DNA from: Galbula dea | Taxonomy: Eukaryota > Chordata > Aves > Piciformes > Galbulidae | Length of the DNA stretch: 64,000 nucleotides | Assembly (NCBI GenBank): GCA_013399015.1 | Contig: VWZX01002919.1 | Coordinates: 32,956-96,955, forward strand | Direction of reading: 5' to 3' | Shown: positions 44,701-59,700 of the stretch, piece after piece | Layout of the letters: each line of letters begins with the position of its first letter | How positions within the stretch are numbered: position 1 is the first letter of the stretch | Program-made: the position numbers and the translations under genes | Notes under the pieces: generated by a model | What the model saw: only the letters and a program-made list of their open reading frames with translations | What the model was told of the DNA's origin: nothing | Databases searched by the model: none

Positions 44701-47700
44701 GCGATCACGTTTCTATGACCCATATCCAGCAGCAGATCAGAAGCAGCTGCTCAGCAGTCTTCAGTCTAACTTTTCATATTGGCTGTTTAGGGGATGGGGA
44801 GAAAAGGACCAGCTCCTCTTGTTGATGCAAAACTAAAAAAACTAGATGGTAAGGATATATATCCCTTGAACATCTTGACAGTCCCAAGATGGAGCAAGGC
44901 CATCTGAATAAAGCCTGCTAGGATTTTGTATGACCTACCTTCTCCTGAACACCACATAAGGCAGACCTCTCATTTTCTTTGTTACAAAATTTCTAACTCC
45001 AAAACTAGTAAAAAAGGCATCAGGCTGCCACTGTCCAAATAAGTTCAGCAACAACTTCTGCCAAAAAGCTGAGCAATTGCATATTTTTCTCCTCTTCTAC
45101 AGGAAGAGGATTCCTGGCATCTGCCAGGGCCATTCTGCTCTACCAAAGGAGAAATTTGCCAGCAACAGAAGCAGCTAAATATATTCAAACTCTGTTGCCA
45201 CACAACCCTCTGTGAGAGGGACATATGAAGGAGATGGCTTCCAGTCCAGCAATTCCACAATCAGCTGGAACAAAACTTAGAGGGCACACTATTACTGTTT
45301 TGTTCTTTACCCAAAGGGTGGTGAGGCACTGGAACAGGTTGCCCAGAGAGGTTGTGGAGGCCTCATCCCTGGCAGCATTTAAGGCCAGGCTGGATGTGGC
45401 CCTGGATGACCTGGTCTAGTGCATGTGGCGTCCCCACCATGGCAGGGGGGTTGGAACTAGGTGATCTTTAAGGTCCCTTCCAACCTTAGCCATTCTATGA
45501 TTCTATTTTATCTTATTAAAATGACTATTTTATTAAGCCATTTCTTATCAGACCTTTCTTATTGAGATCCAGAAAGAGCCCTGCACTCTCTCTTACCTCA
45601 AACACTAGAGCAGAACATTCTCATGCCTATTCCATCCCACCACCTGCCTATATAGCATCCCACAACCCTCACAAGAGTTCCAAAGAAAGGCCTAAGCAAT
45701 TTATACAAGGAAACAGAGAAATACACACAGGTCACGTGATATTTTACGTTACACATTAGCCCCTAGCTCTTTCTAAAGACCTTAACTATTTCCTACTTTA
45801 CAGTAATTCCAATTATGCCTGGTCCTTCTGCACAGATGCTGCTGCCAGTAAGCTTTTCACATACAAACAAAAAGCTCTTAAGAGCACTGCTGAAACCCTG
45901 CTTGGACCAGCAGGATACCTCCTTTCTAAGAGGACTGCATCCTCCCCGAGTAGCATCGAACAGAATGTTTTAGACAGCGCATTTAGCAAAAGAGAAGCTG
46001 ACATTTTTGCCAAAACCCATACATTCATAGGACAGGCATTGATTTCTATCTCAAGAGATAATACATCTACTGTTCTAAAAAAAACCAAACACAAAACAAA
46101 GCCATTATTTCAATTTGCATACTTTTGTGTCTACAGTACTGCATTTTAATTTTTTGTGTAGTATATACACAGGTTCCTAAAGCCAAAGGTGGAGGGGAAA
46201 GTGCTGGCAGTCTGCCTCATCAACACCAACAGGCTAAGGGTGCCCATAATGGCCTACTTGTACCAGCTGCTCTAGAAGCAGGCTGAAGCCTAGATTCTCA
46301 CCTGGTTACACAGTGGAGACAAAGTAGAAAAAGGTAAAAGCTGGCTGTCTCTCCTGGGTTCACTAGAAGTTGACAGAAACCGCTGGGTCTCACTCCTGAC
46401 CACAGGATAAAGGGCTGAAATGTCTTTCCTGATAAATCAGTGCCAACTCAAGGGTCCTCTGGAAACACAAAGTATTCAGACAAATGGACAGGCAGAGTAA
46501 TTGCTATTAGAAATATCCTTCCCTACTGCAACAGTTTCACCCTTTCCACTTAAGATTCAATCCTTAATGTTTGCCCTTGCAACGCACTGTAATTTCTATC
46601 ACAAATATCTCACATACTAACATTTAAATAAATGCCATTAATTCAAACAAAACAAGGACACATACTATTTTTACGTCCCTCTTAAGGGATCCTCCTTCAC
46701 TTAACAGTGGAGGAAAAAATCACTTATTTCACTTTGCTCCAATTGTCAATTTTGTGGAAATACCTATTTAGATAAGAAGATTTCGATAAGAAGGGCCATC
46801 AGACAGAGGGAACAATGTATTGCTGTATCTCCAGTCAGTAAAGAAAGGAAGAAAAGAAGTATTTGTGCATATGGCATTTCTTTGAAGTTGCTGTACATTT
46901 CAAAAGACACTACACTATGAAAGAACTATTTTATTTTCTACCACCATAAGATTGTGCACAGTTACGTGGAAACACCCGTCTACATGACTGACACTTCTTT
47001 GTGTCAAATCCATGCAAATGTTTAAGGGATTTATATCTCAGTTCACACTGGAAGGCAGAGGAAAGGGAAAGAGTTATATTTTCATAGAGTTAAGAAGAGG
47101 CACATTTTTATTAAAGAGGTGTACACTGCACAAAATACTGCAGTGACTTTCTAGAAAACTATGCAAGTTATAATTTGATCATACACACAAAAGTAAGTAT
47201 TTAGGATGATTACAATGTAGTGTTCGTTACTTTTAAGTTACTTTAAAAACACAGCATAAGGATGGTATGGGATTTAATCTATGAGAAGAAACAAACTTGA
47301 TTTTAAGACTCTTAAGCTGTTTCCTGTTAAACTCTTATTGATAGAAACTGCTCAAGACATTTAACAAAACAAGCACAACCAGTGTAATGAAAGCATTGAT
47401 CGTAATTCAGCTGTTCTTCTTGTCTTTTGTATATGATTCTTAAAATTACTGCTCCTGCCATCTCACTGTGAGGCACTAGAACCTGAACAGCTGGAAGTAC
47501 AGTGTTCCTTGAAAGGATTGTATACACTAGGCACACATAAAAAGCATTCCTGTGCTTTTCTGTAATTTAATATCTTAAACCTCTAGTACCTGCTGGGATA
47601 ATCAAATTGCATTAATTGGTTAAGAGGATTTTACTTAACAACTGATATCCCATCTATTCACCTCACCACAGTAGTCCTCCTGCTACTTCTTATGGGATTA

Positions 47701-50700
47701 CTTTCACTGCCCGGAGATACCAGCTTTAGGAATGCTTTTGCAACAATAGCATCTGGCCTCTTGGCACACTCCTCTTCAAACTGTGCCAGTGTTGCAGTTG
47801 CCTTAAGGTACATCAAAAGTTCAGAAAGTTAGCAAGACAGCTCACTGTCCTGGACTTGAGTTTTCTTCTGTCAGCAATCTTCAGAATTGTCCTCCCTTAC
47901 TCTTCCTTTAAAGAATGTGGCACCCTGGTACCTGCTTTCCTTACACAAAGGTCAAAGCACTGTGCCTATGTCTCAGAATCCTGATAAGAAAAGTCTCTAA
48001 TTTTGCTAATGAAATAATTTTTGAAAGTATGTCATTCAATGCCATCTAACTTCCTCACAAGGGGAAGCAGACAGGCATGAGCTGATCCTTTTCTTTTAGT
48101 AACCAGCAACAGGGCCCGAGGGAACAGCATGAAGCTCTGCCAGGGTAGGGTTAGGTTGTAGATCAGGAAAAGATTCTTCCCTCAGAGGGTGGTGGAGTAC
48201 TGCAACACACTCCCCAAAGAAGTAGTCAGAGCACCAAGTCTGAAAGAATTCAAGAAACATCTGTACAATGTCTGGACAATGCTTTTAAGACATATGGTGT
48301 GATTTTTTTTCTTTTTTCTTTTCCCCTTCTTTTGCAATGGGAAGAAGGTGGTGTCCTGTGCCTACATAGAAGTTGGACTTGATGATCCCCATGGGTCTGT
48401 TCCAACTCAGGACATTGTAAGTATTATTCTGCATCTATAGCTGGGGAAAAAAAAAACATGGAGTGGAAAAAAGTGGGAAGAAAACTTATTTCAGGCAATA
48501 AATCCCATCAGGTATCCAAATGGAACTGCAGATAGGCATTCTAAACAACTATTAAATATTAGCAAGGATCAGTGTTCTGCTCCTGCACATTCGTTCTCCT
48601 GGGAGCAGGCTGTACACCTTGTGTTGCAGAATCAGCAGATATTTGCAGCTGAGTTCTTTCTGAAATATATTGTCAACACTTTCACAAGTAGTCTCAAGAT
48701 ACCCTTTTACACAATCTCTTCCTTGATGAAGGCATTACTGGCAGTCAGACATATCATTTAATTGATATAGCTTTCCAAACTCCAACCTGCCTCAAACCTG
48801 GTCAGGCAGACACTACTGAAGTTTCTATCACACAACACAATGATCAGCTCCACCATACTTCTCATAACATGCAGCTGACAGACAGATTTCAGAGAGAGAT
48901 GCAATTTAGATTCAAGTAGGAAAGGGCAAGTGACTAATTGCCTCCTTCATTCCCTGTCCATAGTTTCTTCCATGCCTCTAGTAGGGATGAGATTCTCCAT
49001 GGAAATCAGCTGCCTTATGTCAACTCAAGATCACAGAATCACAGAGTATTAGGAGTTGGAAGGGACCTCGAAAGATCATCTAGTCCAAACCCCCTGACGC
49101 AGCAGGATTCCCTACACCAGGTCACACNTATCCTTCTTAAACTGAGGGGCCCAGAACTGGACACAGTATTCCAGATGCAGCCTCACCAGGGTAGAGGAAA
49201 GGGGGAGAAGAACCTCTCTTGACCTACTAACCACAACCCTTTTAATACACCCCAGAATCCCATTAGCCCTCCTGGCCACAAGATCACACTGCTGGCTCAT
49301 GGTCATCCTTCCATCCACCAGGACCCCCAGGTCCCTTTCCCCTTCACTGCTCTTCAACAGGTCAGTCCCCAACCTATACTGATCCATGGGGTTGGTCTTT
49401 CCCAGGTGCAAGACTCGACACTTGGCCTTATTGAATCTCATTAAACTTCTCCCTGCCCAACTCTCCAGGCTGTCTAAGTCATGCTGAATGGCAGCACAAC
49501 CCTCCGGTGTGTCAGCCACTCCACCCAGTTTAGTGTCATCAGCAAACTTGCTGAGAGCACACTCTCTTGCCAACTTTATGTAACTAAAGAGAAAAATAGG
49601 TTTATAATAAATATATGAACTAGATTAATGCTTTTCTTGCAATACATTAAACATACTATTAAACCACTTTTAAAGTCATTGCATCTAAAAGTCATGAACA
49701 GTTTTCTTGTCACTTGGTAATAAAACACATGAAGCTCAGAAACAGGATTTTCTCCTCAGAATATTACAACAAACTTTTAAATTCTAATTCTGGCTGAAAA
49801 ATGTAGTTAAAGCTTTTCTTCTGTTGCAGTTTCTACACAACACAGTATTTATGAACAAACACTCCCCCACAGACAAATACATCTTCAATAGTAATTGTAT
49901 CCACTTAGTACAAGGTTTCATAGTTGGATAAACACTATCATCTAATAAGAAAATAAAAGACTGAAGCGACAAAATTTCTGTTGTTGCATCTCACCAAAAT
50001 ACTACAGTGGCAAGTCAAACAATCAGGTAAAATATATATAGTTTTTACAGACACTTACTTGAAGGGTGTGAACAGAAATGACAGTGTGGTTTCCTTTTTC
50101 TGATACATCTTAACCTGTATAAAAAAACCCATGAAACCATTATGCACAAGTTGCAACGACTAAAATTTGTATCAGAAATTAAACTAAAAATCACAGAAGA
50201 GTTCTAAAAGTTTCAAAAAGTAATGAAATTACATTGTCAATATATTGTGCAGGAAACTGGGTGTTACGCCCCTGTATGTTTAACTCCTGAGATCCTGGAA
50301 AGCCAGACCCACTCTAAAGTACATAAATTAAACCACTCTCCAGCAATTTTCACACAAAGACTTTTACTGTTTGCTGGATAAAGAAAAGATAGAAGTCCTA
50401 CCAGGCTTCAATGACAACCTCCCTCAATGAAATAGGCACTACTTATGCCAGATAGGAACTAGTCCACTGCAGCAATGCTACCAAAGCAATTCTGTTAAGA
50501 TTGATTAACCTGCACATGGATAAAAATAGAAGGCTTTGATGCCATCAGAGTGCCTTTGCCTGAGGCCCTTCAGAACATCTTTAAGGCTTCCTGCAGCAGC
50601 CTGACTTGAGTCTGACTGTTGGCATAAAGTGTAGACAAGAACTCTAAGTGCACTGTTCCCCAAACCTGGCAGACTGAAGTAGTAATCCGCATGTCTCATA

Positions 50701-53700
50701 CCCTTCATCCAAGGTATCATCCTCCCCAGTGAGTACAAACTGTGGTCGGGTCTGTCCATCATAGGAAAGGTAAAAACCTACATGACACGTCTAAGCTAGT
50801 GCACTGCTTCAGCTTCAGCAGAGAAATGCAAAGAAAATTCATACGTGACCCTTCCAAAACAGTGCTAGAAACAAGCCAGCCAACAACATAACAGATAATT
50901 TAGTACTACAAAATGATAGAATAGAAATAAACTCAAAGAAAAGAAGGACCAGAACTACTACTTTTTTTAAATAATCCCCAAGACATCAATGTAACTGAAA
51001 AATATCTGAGTCACAGCCTTAATTCTCAGAGCAAAGGTCTTCCAACTGTGAAGGTTATACTAGCATGCTTGAATTTCATAGCCAGCCAGCCAGTCACTGC
51101 ACCTGCTACATGCCATCTTTCCACCATATATTTGGAAGTAACTCTACTGCTGACACTGCCAACCTGGTATCCACGAAAACTACATTTGTAAACCTGGCAT
51201 TCAAGGGATAGAAAGTGCTGATGGTGCTAATCTCTTGAAGGTACTCCAAGGATACTTCCTTGTTCCACCATTATCACACAGATTTCCCCACAAGACAACA
51301 GTTCTCTTTCTCAGCTTCCCGTCTGTCAAAAAGATGGCTTTCCTTTAGAGCATTTATATGTCTTGCAAAAACTGGTATTTTTGGATTTGGGACTGTTTCT
51401 TATTCCACAGTTGAAAAGCATCTAGTGAAACTTTTTTGTTTGGACCATGTATGTGTTCTTATAATACAGTAATAGCTCGTATTAGGTGAATCAGCCCCTA
51501 TTGCAAAGGCAGTATTTCCCTTTTCATCTATCAGCACTCAGATTCTCCCTACATACTGCAAGTAGGCTTACATTAAAATTAATAAACAGTATCTATGTGA
51601 AGAATCAAGAAAAAGGTTATGCATTCTTTTAGGTGTTTACCGAAGTCTTTCAAACTCCTTTGGAGATGGCTCACAGCTAGTCAATCAACATCATCCAGTA
51701 TGCACATTCGATTTTAGGCATGCCATACATACATACAGTGTATGTCCTAGTATAATAATTTCACACACAGTGACAACTATTATTCAAAGACATATTTTTC
51801 TTTACCATCTGTTTAGGTACCTTAAATTGCTCAAGAATCTGAACAGCATTGGTAAAAATGCTCTCTGCTTTGAAGTGAGCACTATTGTTCAGATATTCCA
51901 GAGGCAGTGTTCCCTGGGGAAGAAAAAATACATTAAATGAAGAAACAGGAATTTCTCTAACTGAATCACAGGCCAAATGTCCATTAAGAAATTATGCTGA
52001 AATAACTATTGTTAAGTCCTTTGAAAATACTTTTCTCTTGTAATTTAACAACATCACAAGGACTGTTTATAATATCCCAGCTCCTACAGGAATGCAAAGA
52101 AGGTAAATACTGGAACTTGTTATTAAACTAGATATTATATAGTAATACAACTTCAATCTGTCACCAGAAATCATTTTTGAAATACCTAAAAAAGTCTTCC
52201 ATTCAAAGCCTCACCTGACTTACCCACTACTTGTGATAGGAAAGCAAACAGTTTCCATGCCAGCCTATGTTGGGCAGCTTTCCTTGCATGACCAGCAATG
52301 AGTGCAGGAAAGAGGGACAGAATTTAGAGCAGAGTCTCCAGAAGAAATATTTTGAAAAATGTTCTGTAAATAGGTGTTTTAAATGTGAAACAAGCAGCAT
52401 GAAAGCACACTCATGTAATGCTAGTTGTCAATTAGATATGAGACAACCTTTGGACTATGTAATAACATGCAAAAAATTCAAAGAAAAATCACGTCACTGT
52501 TCACAAAATTGCAGGCACAAGATACCATCTGAAGAAAGTGCACAAGTTTAAACTTCCCCCTCACATGCCTCAACCACTGTCCCCAAAAGATCTTCGTCTA
52601 TGACGAGCATACATCTATAGCACGGAAAAACATTTGTACTTCTTACCACAGAATTCAGGGGGAAAGGCACACCAATAAGAGAAGCCATCAGCGGTGCAAT
52701 ATCAGCCTGTGCAAACAGAAGCATTCCCAGTTTAATATAATTCTAGCCTCTAGAGTCAATACATCCAGTTTGGTTTTAATATATTTGCATCTACAGAAGA
52801 AAATGCTATAATACTGTGAAGTTATGACATGCAACTCTACAATTCTTTTTTTTCAGTTTCCAATAATCAGAATGGCATGATTAGATTCAAAATGTGAGGC
52901 TCCACTAGTGGTAAAGCTTAAAAAATATATTTCATTTAAAAAACAAATATAACCTCCCCACCCCCCAAGTATTTATTTCACAGAAATTCACTGCACTCAG
53001 AGAGGCCTATCACTTTTTGTGACTATACCACAAAAAGAACTAATTTCATGTGTATAGTTTTAAGCAGTACACTGAATATACTGCTCTTCACAGCACTCCC
53101 TATCCTGTGTTTCCACAGTGCCAACTACTTACCTTCTCCTCTTCAGAGGTGGATACTGCACTTTTATTTGTGCCTAGCTAGCCTTCGGGAAGGCCTTTTG
53201 ATCTACACCAAGCCATCTCATAAAGTAAGTTACCATTACCTTCTGCTCGTGGTGATAAACACTGCCTCTCACCACGTTTATACATTAATATAAAACTATG
53301 CACCAAAATTTTTTTTCTCCTATATCTAAAGAAACTATATTGAAACCACAGGCACTCCTCAAGCCTCAGATCTACCGTGCAGAAGCAGACTCTAAGCCAT
53401 TATTTGTAGAGAACAATAAACATGTGGTGTGATAGCAATTAGAAGTCTAGTTTGATATTTTTACCCATAGTCCCAAATGTGCTACAGGTTCAAAGCTCTG
53501 TCTTTGGGGAGTCAGAACAAACTGATACTTGAGACTCTTCTATACAGTCTCAAAAGAACATTCTCATAATTCCTACCAACCTTGAGAGGAAAAGCAATCT
53601 CTAATTTTGTAGCTGAAAGAAGTTGATCCAGAATGTTCTTGCCTTCAACCTTCTAGCACAAGTTTATTTCCCCTGTTTGAGCAGGTTCGGAGTCTTATTT

Positions 53701-56700
53701 GTATATACTGGGTTCCATAGGATGATAACAAGTGAGACGCAAGCACGCTTCAGGTGCACACACGTGTTATTGTGATTTAAAAAGCTTGGCTTTTTTGTAT
53801 CAAGGGTTAAGCCATTCACCTTTTTTCTTCCTTTACACTACAAATTGTCTGAATTGCTACATTACTGGGCCATACCAGTATACTTTAACAATACAGACAT
53901 TGAAATGGATAGCTCTGAAAAACAAAATTGAACTTACACATGGCTAACTTAAGTGTAGCAAAAAGCATATAGCAGATGCTCACAGTTTTGAGAAACACTG
54001 TCATCAGGCCATGCTTTTTACGTTTCACAGAATCACAGAGTATTAGGAGTTGGAAGGGACCTCGAAAGATCATCTAGTCCAACCCCCACTGCCACAGCAG
54101 GATTCCCTAGACCACGTCACACAGGAAGACGTCCAGAGGGGTTTTGAATATCTCCAGAGAAGGAGACTCCACAACCTCTCTGGGCAGTCTGTGCCAGTGC
54201 TCTGGCACCCGCACAGGGAAAAAATTTCTACGTGTATTCACATGGAATCTCCTGTGCTTCAGCTTACAGCCATTGCCTCTTGTCCTGTCACTGGGCTTCA
54301 CTGAGAAGAGCCTGACCCCATCCTCCCAACACACACCCTTCCCATATTTAAAAGCATAGATGAGGTCACCCCTTAGCCTCTTCTTCTCCAAGCTAAAGAC
54401 ACCCAGCTCCCTCAGCCTTTCCTCAGAAGGAACATGTTCCAGACCCTTCATCATCTTGGTGGCTCTGCGCTGGACTCTTTCAAGCAGTTCCCTATCGTTC
54501 TTAAACTGAGGGGCCCAGAACTGGACACAATATTCCAGATGCAGCCTCACCAGGGTAGAGTAAAGAGGAAGAACCACCTCTCTTGACCTACTAATCCACC
54601 CCGAAATCCCATTGGCCCTCCTGGCCACAGGAGCACACTGCTGGCTCATGGTTTCACTAGGAACCTTCATAGGAAATACTCAGGAGGTGTAAAGTCATCT
54701 CCAGAACATTTTCAAAGTAGAGGGAAAGCATAACAAATTACCTGAAAAGGTTTGCAAAATCAAATCTCACTCTGAAAGCATGTTAGATGCTATTCAAGTT
54801 ACTTTGCGGTATCAAGCACTGAGCTTGAGGAGTACCTCACATATAGTACTGCACTCTCTACAGTAGCATATGATCACTTAACCAAAAAAGATGTGATAAT
54901 GTACATTTAGGAGCTGAAGCTGTATGTAGCTGCCACGTGTTAACAAGCAATTTCACATTTTTCGTATCATCTTCAGTATGAGTGCAGTTCCTGCAACTCT
55001 AACTTTTAAGTAACACAACCCAGGGAAATGCTACATCAGTGTGAGCATTCATTCAAATTACATAAATTAGTTTAAAATCATACAAACCCCAAAATTTAAG
55101 GTGAAAATTTAAGAAATACTGAATTAGGTATGTTTGATACCTGATTGACATCCAGCCTCTTCAAGTTTTCTAGCTTCCATTCTGCAAGAAATAACACATT
55201 AAAAGCTAATTTACAGATTTGAAAGGGATAATTCAGTTAACTTTTAATGTCTTGTTGCTGTTTTCTGTAAAACATTGTTAAAAACCAAAATTGTAACTTG
55301 GCTTTAGGATGGCAGCTCAAGAATGGTTGAAGATGGAACCCAACAGGCAGAAACAGGGAAATGCATTAATTTCCTTTCACATTTTCTTTTATCCATGAGG
55401 CTAAATAGCTGCCTGCAGTTGTGACCTGGAACAGCTGAAGAAAGTCTGAAGTTTTTATTTTTTTTTTTCAGCACAGTGTAAGAAGTGATGTATTACTGCC
55501 TGTGACAATCAAAAGATTCAAAGTCAGGTTTAGAAGAAGGGCTGTTAAACCTCTTCAACAGTTTCTAAAAGAGGTTAAACTAAGGTCCCAAATATACTGG
55601 TACAGAGTGGTACAAATGTACTTCATGTCTGCCATAAGCAAAACTGACCAAGAGTGAGTTCAAAAGACAAGTTTAGCAATTTAGCAATGAGAACAACTAC
55701 AATGAAAGCAGAGACAAAGCCAAATGTAAAAGTCCCTAAAGTTGTGGTGCACCAAATAAAAAGTTGGTTCAAAACTGTGTTTTCCTGCTCTCCATTAGCC
55801 TCTAAGGAAATAGAGGAAATTGCCTGTTTTATTGGGGGGATGGAGAGTTATTTAAAAAGAGAGTTCAGCAGGTTTGGGTATTTTTGTTGTTTGTTTTCAT
55901 GTCTTCTCTTCCTAATGTTTAAATTTGCTGCCCCACTACCCACAGCAGTAATATGAGCAGGAAAAAACCAACCAACCAAAACAAAACAAATAAACAAAAC
56001 CAAAACCCACCAAAACACCCCCCAAAAAGACAAGATATAGCTTTTTTATATTCAAGATTAAAAAAAAAAAAATCAGATACACTGGAAAACACAATAGGGG
56101 CAGAAACAGACTTGCTGATACAGTACTTAAAATATTGTCAGTGACCTACCTAGAGTATACCTCAGGCACAGCAGCAAAGATGTCAAGGGAATCTGTCCTC
56201 AACTTGGGAATTAATGTTAGCAACAGCGGCAGAGCTACCTTCCTCACTACACACAGAAAGCTAAATGGGCCAGTCACTACCTTGCTAATGCTACTTGCTG
56301 AAATGACACCACAAAACCAGCACAGACAGAAGGAGTCCACCTAGCACCTCAGACCATGACTGAGTAGCCATGTTGCCCAAGTATCCTTTGACTTTATGTG
56401 AAGCAGAACTGCTGTAACCAATTTTTTGGTTTTAGCTCACAGGCACGGTTGTGAAGATCTTGGAAGGCATGTATTGTATGAATCTTAGTGATCATTCAGA
56501 ATCAATTTATAATAGCATACAAACATTAAAAACCCTGAGTCACAACTTACAGCAGTCGCAAGGTTGGAACACATTTAGGCTTTTTTCATGGTTGGGGAAT
56601 TTTGGCCCATGGGTTAAACATTTAGTAGGCTTAGTTGTAATCTGTTTGTTAATCTGTTTTTGTATTTTGATTATTGTTCCATGTATCATTGGTTGCATTT

Positions 56701-59700
56701 GACAAATGATCAATAAGGCAATCAACCAGACATTAGTTGTACAATTAAATAAAGAAGGGGGAATTGTGGGAGATCAAACAGACAGTTATCAAGCTAGCAA
56801 CATGGATCTGTTGGCCAGGAAACCATGGAAGAAGTAAAGGAAGACTGAACAAAGTCATGTAGTTAAGATAGTAGAGACAGATATTAGTTAAGGAAGTAAA
56901 TCAGTAGAACTGGTAAAGAGCAAGGCTTTAACGCAAAAACGATCAAAGCATTACGTAAGGGTTAGTGGAAAATTTTGAAGCAAACATGTGAATTATAAAA
57001 GCAAGCTTGCAAAGCAAATAAAGGATTTTGATTTCAATTGCACATCAGAGTCTGTGCCTCATTCACCACAGTCAGCATTAGAAATAGTTGGCTGTTTCCA
57101 TGAACTTGATTCCATGAATCAAGAGAAATTAGGAAGGATTGTCAATGCACACAAGAACTTGAACACTGGTACCTGCAGTCACAAATATAGGTTGGACACC
57201 TGCATATGTAAAGTTACAGAGCAGTCTTGAAAAAACTCTCCTCTCCTGCACACAGTCTCAGCTGCATTTGTATGGAGCAGTAAAGGGAAATACAAAGAAC
57301 TTTCCAAGAGACCTCTTTTAAGCATTTTTTCTTTCATATTTTAGCTTTGTAAAACCATCTGGGATTGTAACTTAATGAAGTAGCTGAACTGAGCAAAAGG
57401 GCCAAGTTCCACTTCAACAACAATTTTCTCTTTACTTTTAAGCCATATATCCTACTAGAAACTGTAAAATATTATGGGGGATTTTAACTACCCACATATT
57501 TGCTGGAAAGCCCACTCAGCCAGCCATTCACAGTCCAGAAGGTTCCTCCAGTGCATTGAGGATAACTTCTTGATGCAAATGGTGGATAAGCCCACTAGGA
57601 GGGGAGTGCTGCGGGACCTGATACTCACAAACAAGAAAGGTCTGGTTGAAAAGGTAGAGGTTGAGGGCAACCTTGGCTGCAGCAAACATGAGATGGTAGA
57701 GTACAGGATCTTGTGTGGTAGGAACAGGATACCTAGTAGGATCACAACCCTAGACTTCAGTAGGGCCAACTTTGATCTTTTCAAGAAATTGCTAGGGGAA
57801 ATCTCATGGGACAGGGTACTAGAAGATAAAGGGGGCCCAAGGTAGTTGGTTAACATTCAAGGACCACTTCTTCCAAGCTCAAGATCAGAGCATCCCAACA
57901 TGTAGAAAATCGAGGAAGGCAGCCAGGAGACCTGCGTGGTTAAGTAGGGAGCTGCTGGGCAAACTCAGGTGGAAGAAGAGAGTCTACAGGTCATGGAAGG
58001 AGGGGCTGACATGGGAAGAGTACAAGAGAGTTGTCAGAGGTTGTAGGGAGGCAACTTGGAAAGCTAAGGCCTCTCTGGAATTAAAGCTTTCAAGGGAGAT
58101 CAAGGACAATAGGAAGGGCTTCTTCAAATACATTGCCCAAAAAACGAATACTAGAGGCAATGTAGGCCCCCTGCTGAATGCAATGGGTGCCTTGGTGACA
58201 GATGAACTCCACAAAGAAGGGGGAATTACTGAATGCCTTGTTTTTGTCTGTCTACACTGTTAGAGAGTGTTCTCAGGAGCCTCAGACCCCTGAGCCCCCA
58301 CATGAGGAGGACTGGGTTAGGGAGCAGCTAAGCCATCTGGACATCCATAAATCCATGGGTCCTGATGGGATGCACCCGCAGGTGCTGAGGGAGCTGGCAG
58401 AAGTCATTGCCGGACCAATCTACATTATCTTGGGTAGGTCCTGGGGGACAGGAGACGTGCCTGGTGATTGGAGGAAGGCAAAAGTCACACCAGTCTTCAA
58501 AAAGGGCAAGAAGGAGGAGCCGCGTAACTACAGACCAGTCAGCCTCACCTCCATCCCTGGAAAGGTGATGGAACAATTTATCCTCGACTCTTGTCTCTAG
58601 GCATATGAAGGAGTAGAGGGTCATTGGGAGCAGTCAGCATGGGTTTACCAAGGGGAAGTCATGTTTGACCAACCTGATAGCCTTTGATGAGGACATAACC
58701 AGGTGGATAGATGAGGGTAGGGCAGTGGATGTGGTTTATCTTGATTTCAGTAAGGCGTTTGACACTGTCTCCCACAGCATCCTTGCAGCTAAACTGAGGA
58801 AGTGTGGTCTGGCTGATTGCGTAGTGCGGTGGATTGTGAACTGGTTGAAGGACAGAAATCAGAGAGTTGTGGTCAATGGGATGGAGTCCAGTTGGAGGCC
58901 TGTGTCTAGTGGAGTCCCTCAGGGGTCAGTACTGGGACCAGTGCTTTTCAATCTATTCATTAACGACCTGGATGAGGGAATAGAGTGTGCTCTCAGCAAG
59001 TTTGCGGATGACACTAAACTGGGTGGAGTGGCTGACACACCAGAGAGTTGTGCTGCCATTCAGTGTGACTTACAGGCTGGAGAGTTGGGCAGGGAGACAT
59101 TGAATGAAATTCAATAAGGCCAAGTGTCGAGTCTTGCCCCTGGGGAAGACCTACCACATGTATGAGTATAGGTTGGGGACTGAGCTGTTGAAGAGCAGTG
59201 AAGGGGAAAGGGACCTGGGGGTCCTGGTAAATGACCATGAGCCAGCAGTCTGCTCTTGTGGTCAGGAGGGCCAATGGGATTCTGTGGTGTATTAGAAGGG
59301 GTGTGTTTAGTAGGTCAAGAAAGGTTTTTCTCACCCTTTACCTACTACTCAAAGCTGAATTCTGTACTAAGGCCAGTAAGAATAAAGGAAACTGACAGCT
59401 GTAAATTAGCAATCAACCCTTGGAAACATATAGGTCCTTAGAAGTCTAGGAGGTCAGCCATCACAGACACCAAAATTAGTTGATTTTACTCTGTTTTCTA
59501 ATTTCTTACATACAACTTATTTTCATTTTTATCAGAGATGTCAGTTTTATAGCTGCAGTTAATCACAGAGATGTTAGCATGGTCTATATGTGAAGTTTAT
59601 TCTGTTACCTTCAGAGTTCAATTACCTTCTAAAGAACAGGGTGGAGTTTAAACCTCAGTGTTGAAGTATTTTTTGCCTGTTTTTTCTAACATAGCTTGAC

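Larger units (their letters stand above)
39809..50058 (-). other. PIGN intron 5-6
   Basis: 10.2 kb. Holds an AT repeat, CR1s at 40896, 45290, 48100 and 49031, a solo LTR at 43350 and a small exon-like ORF at 47.7 kb. The remaining stretches (41723-43349, 43701-44617, 45508-47657) hold nothing recognised. Confidence 0.8.

Noticed and set aside
46160..46460. Stretch with coding-like composition
   Set aside because: Frames are broken and no family could be named.
52267..52551. 94-codon plus-strand ORF with about ten cysteines
   Set aside because: No signal peptide, no recognisable cysteine spacing, lies in a PIGN intron in antisense.
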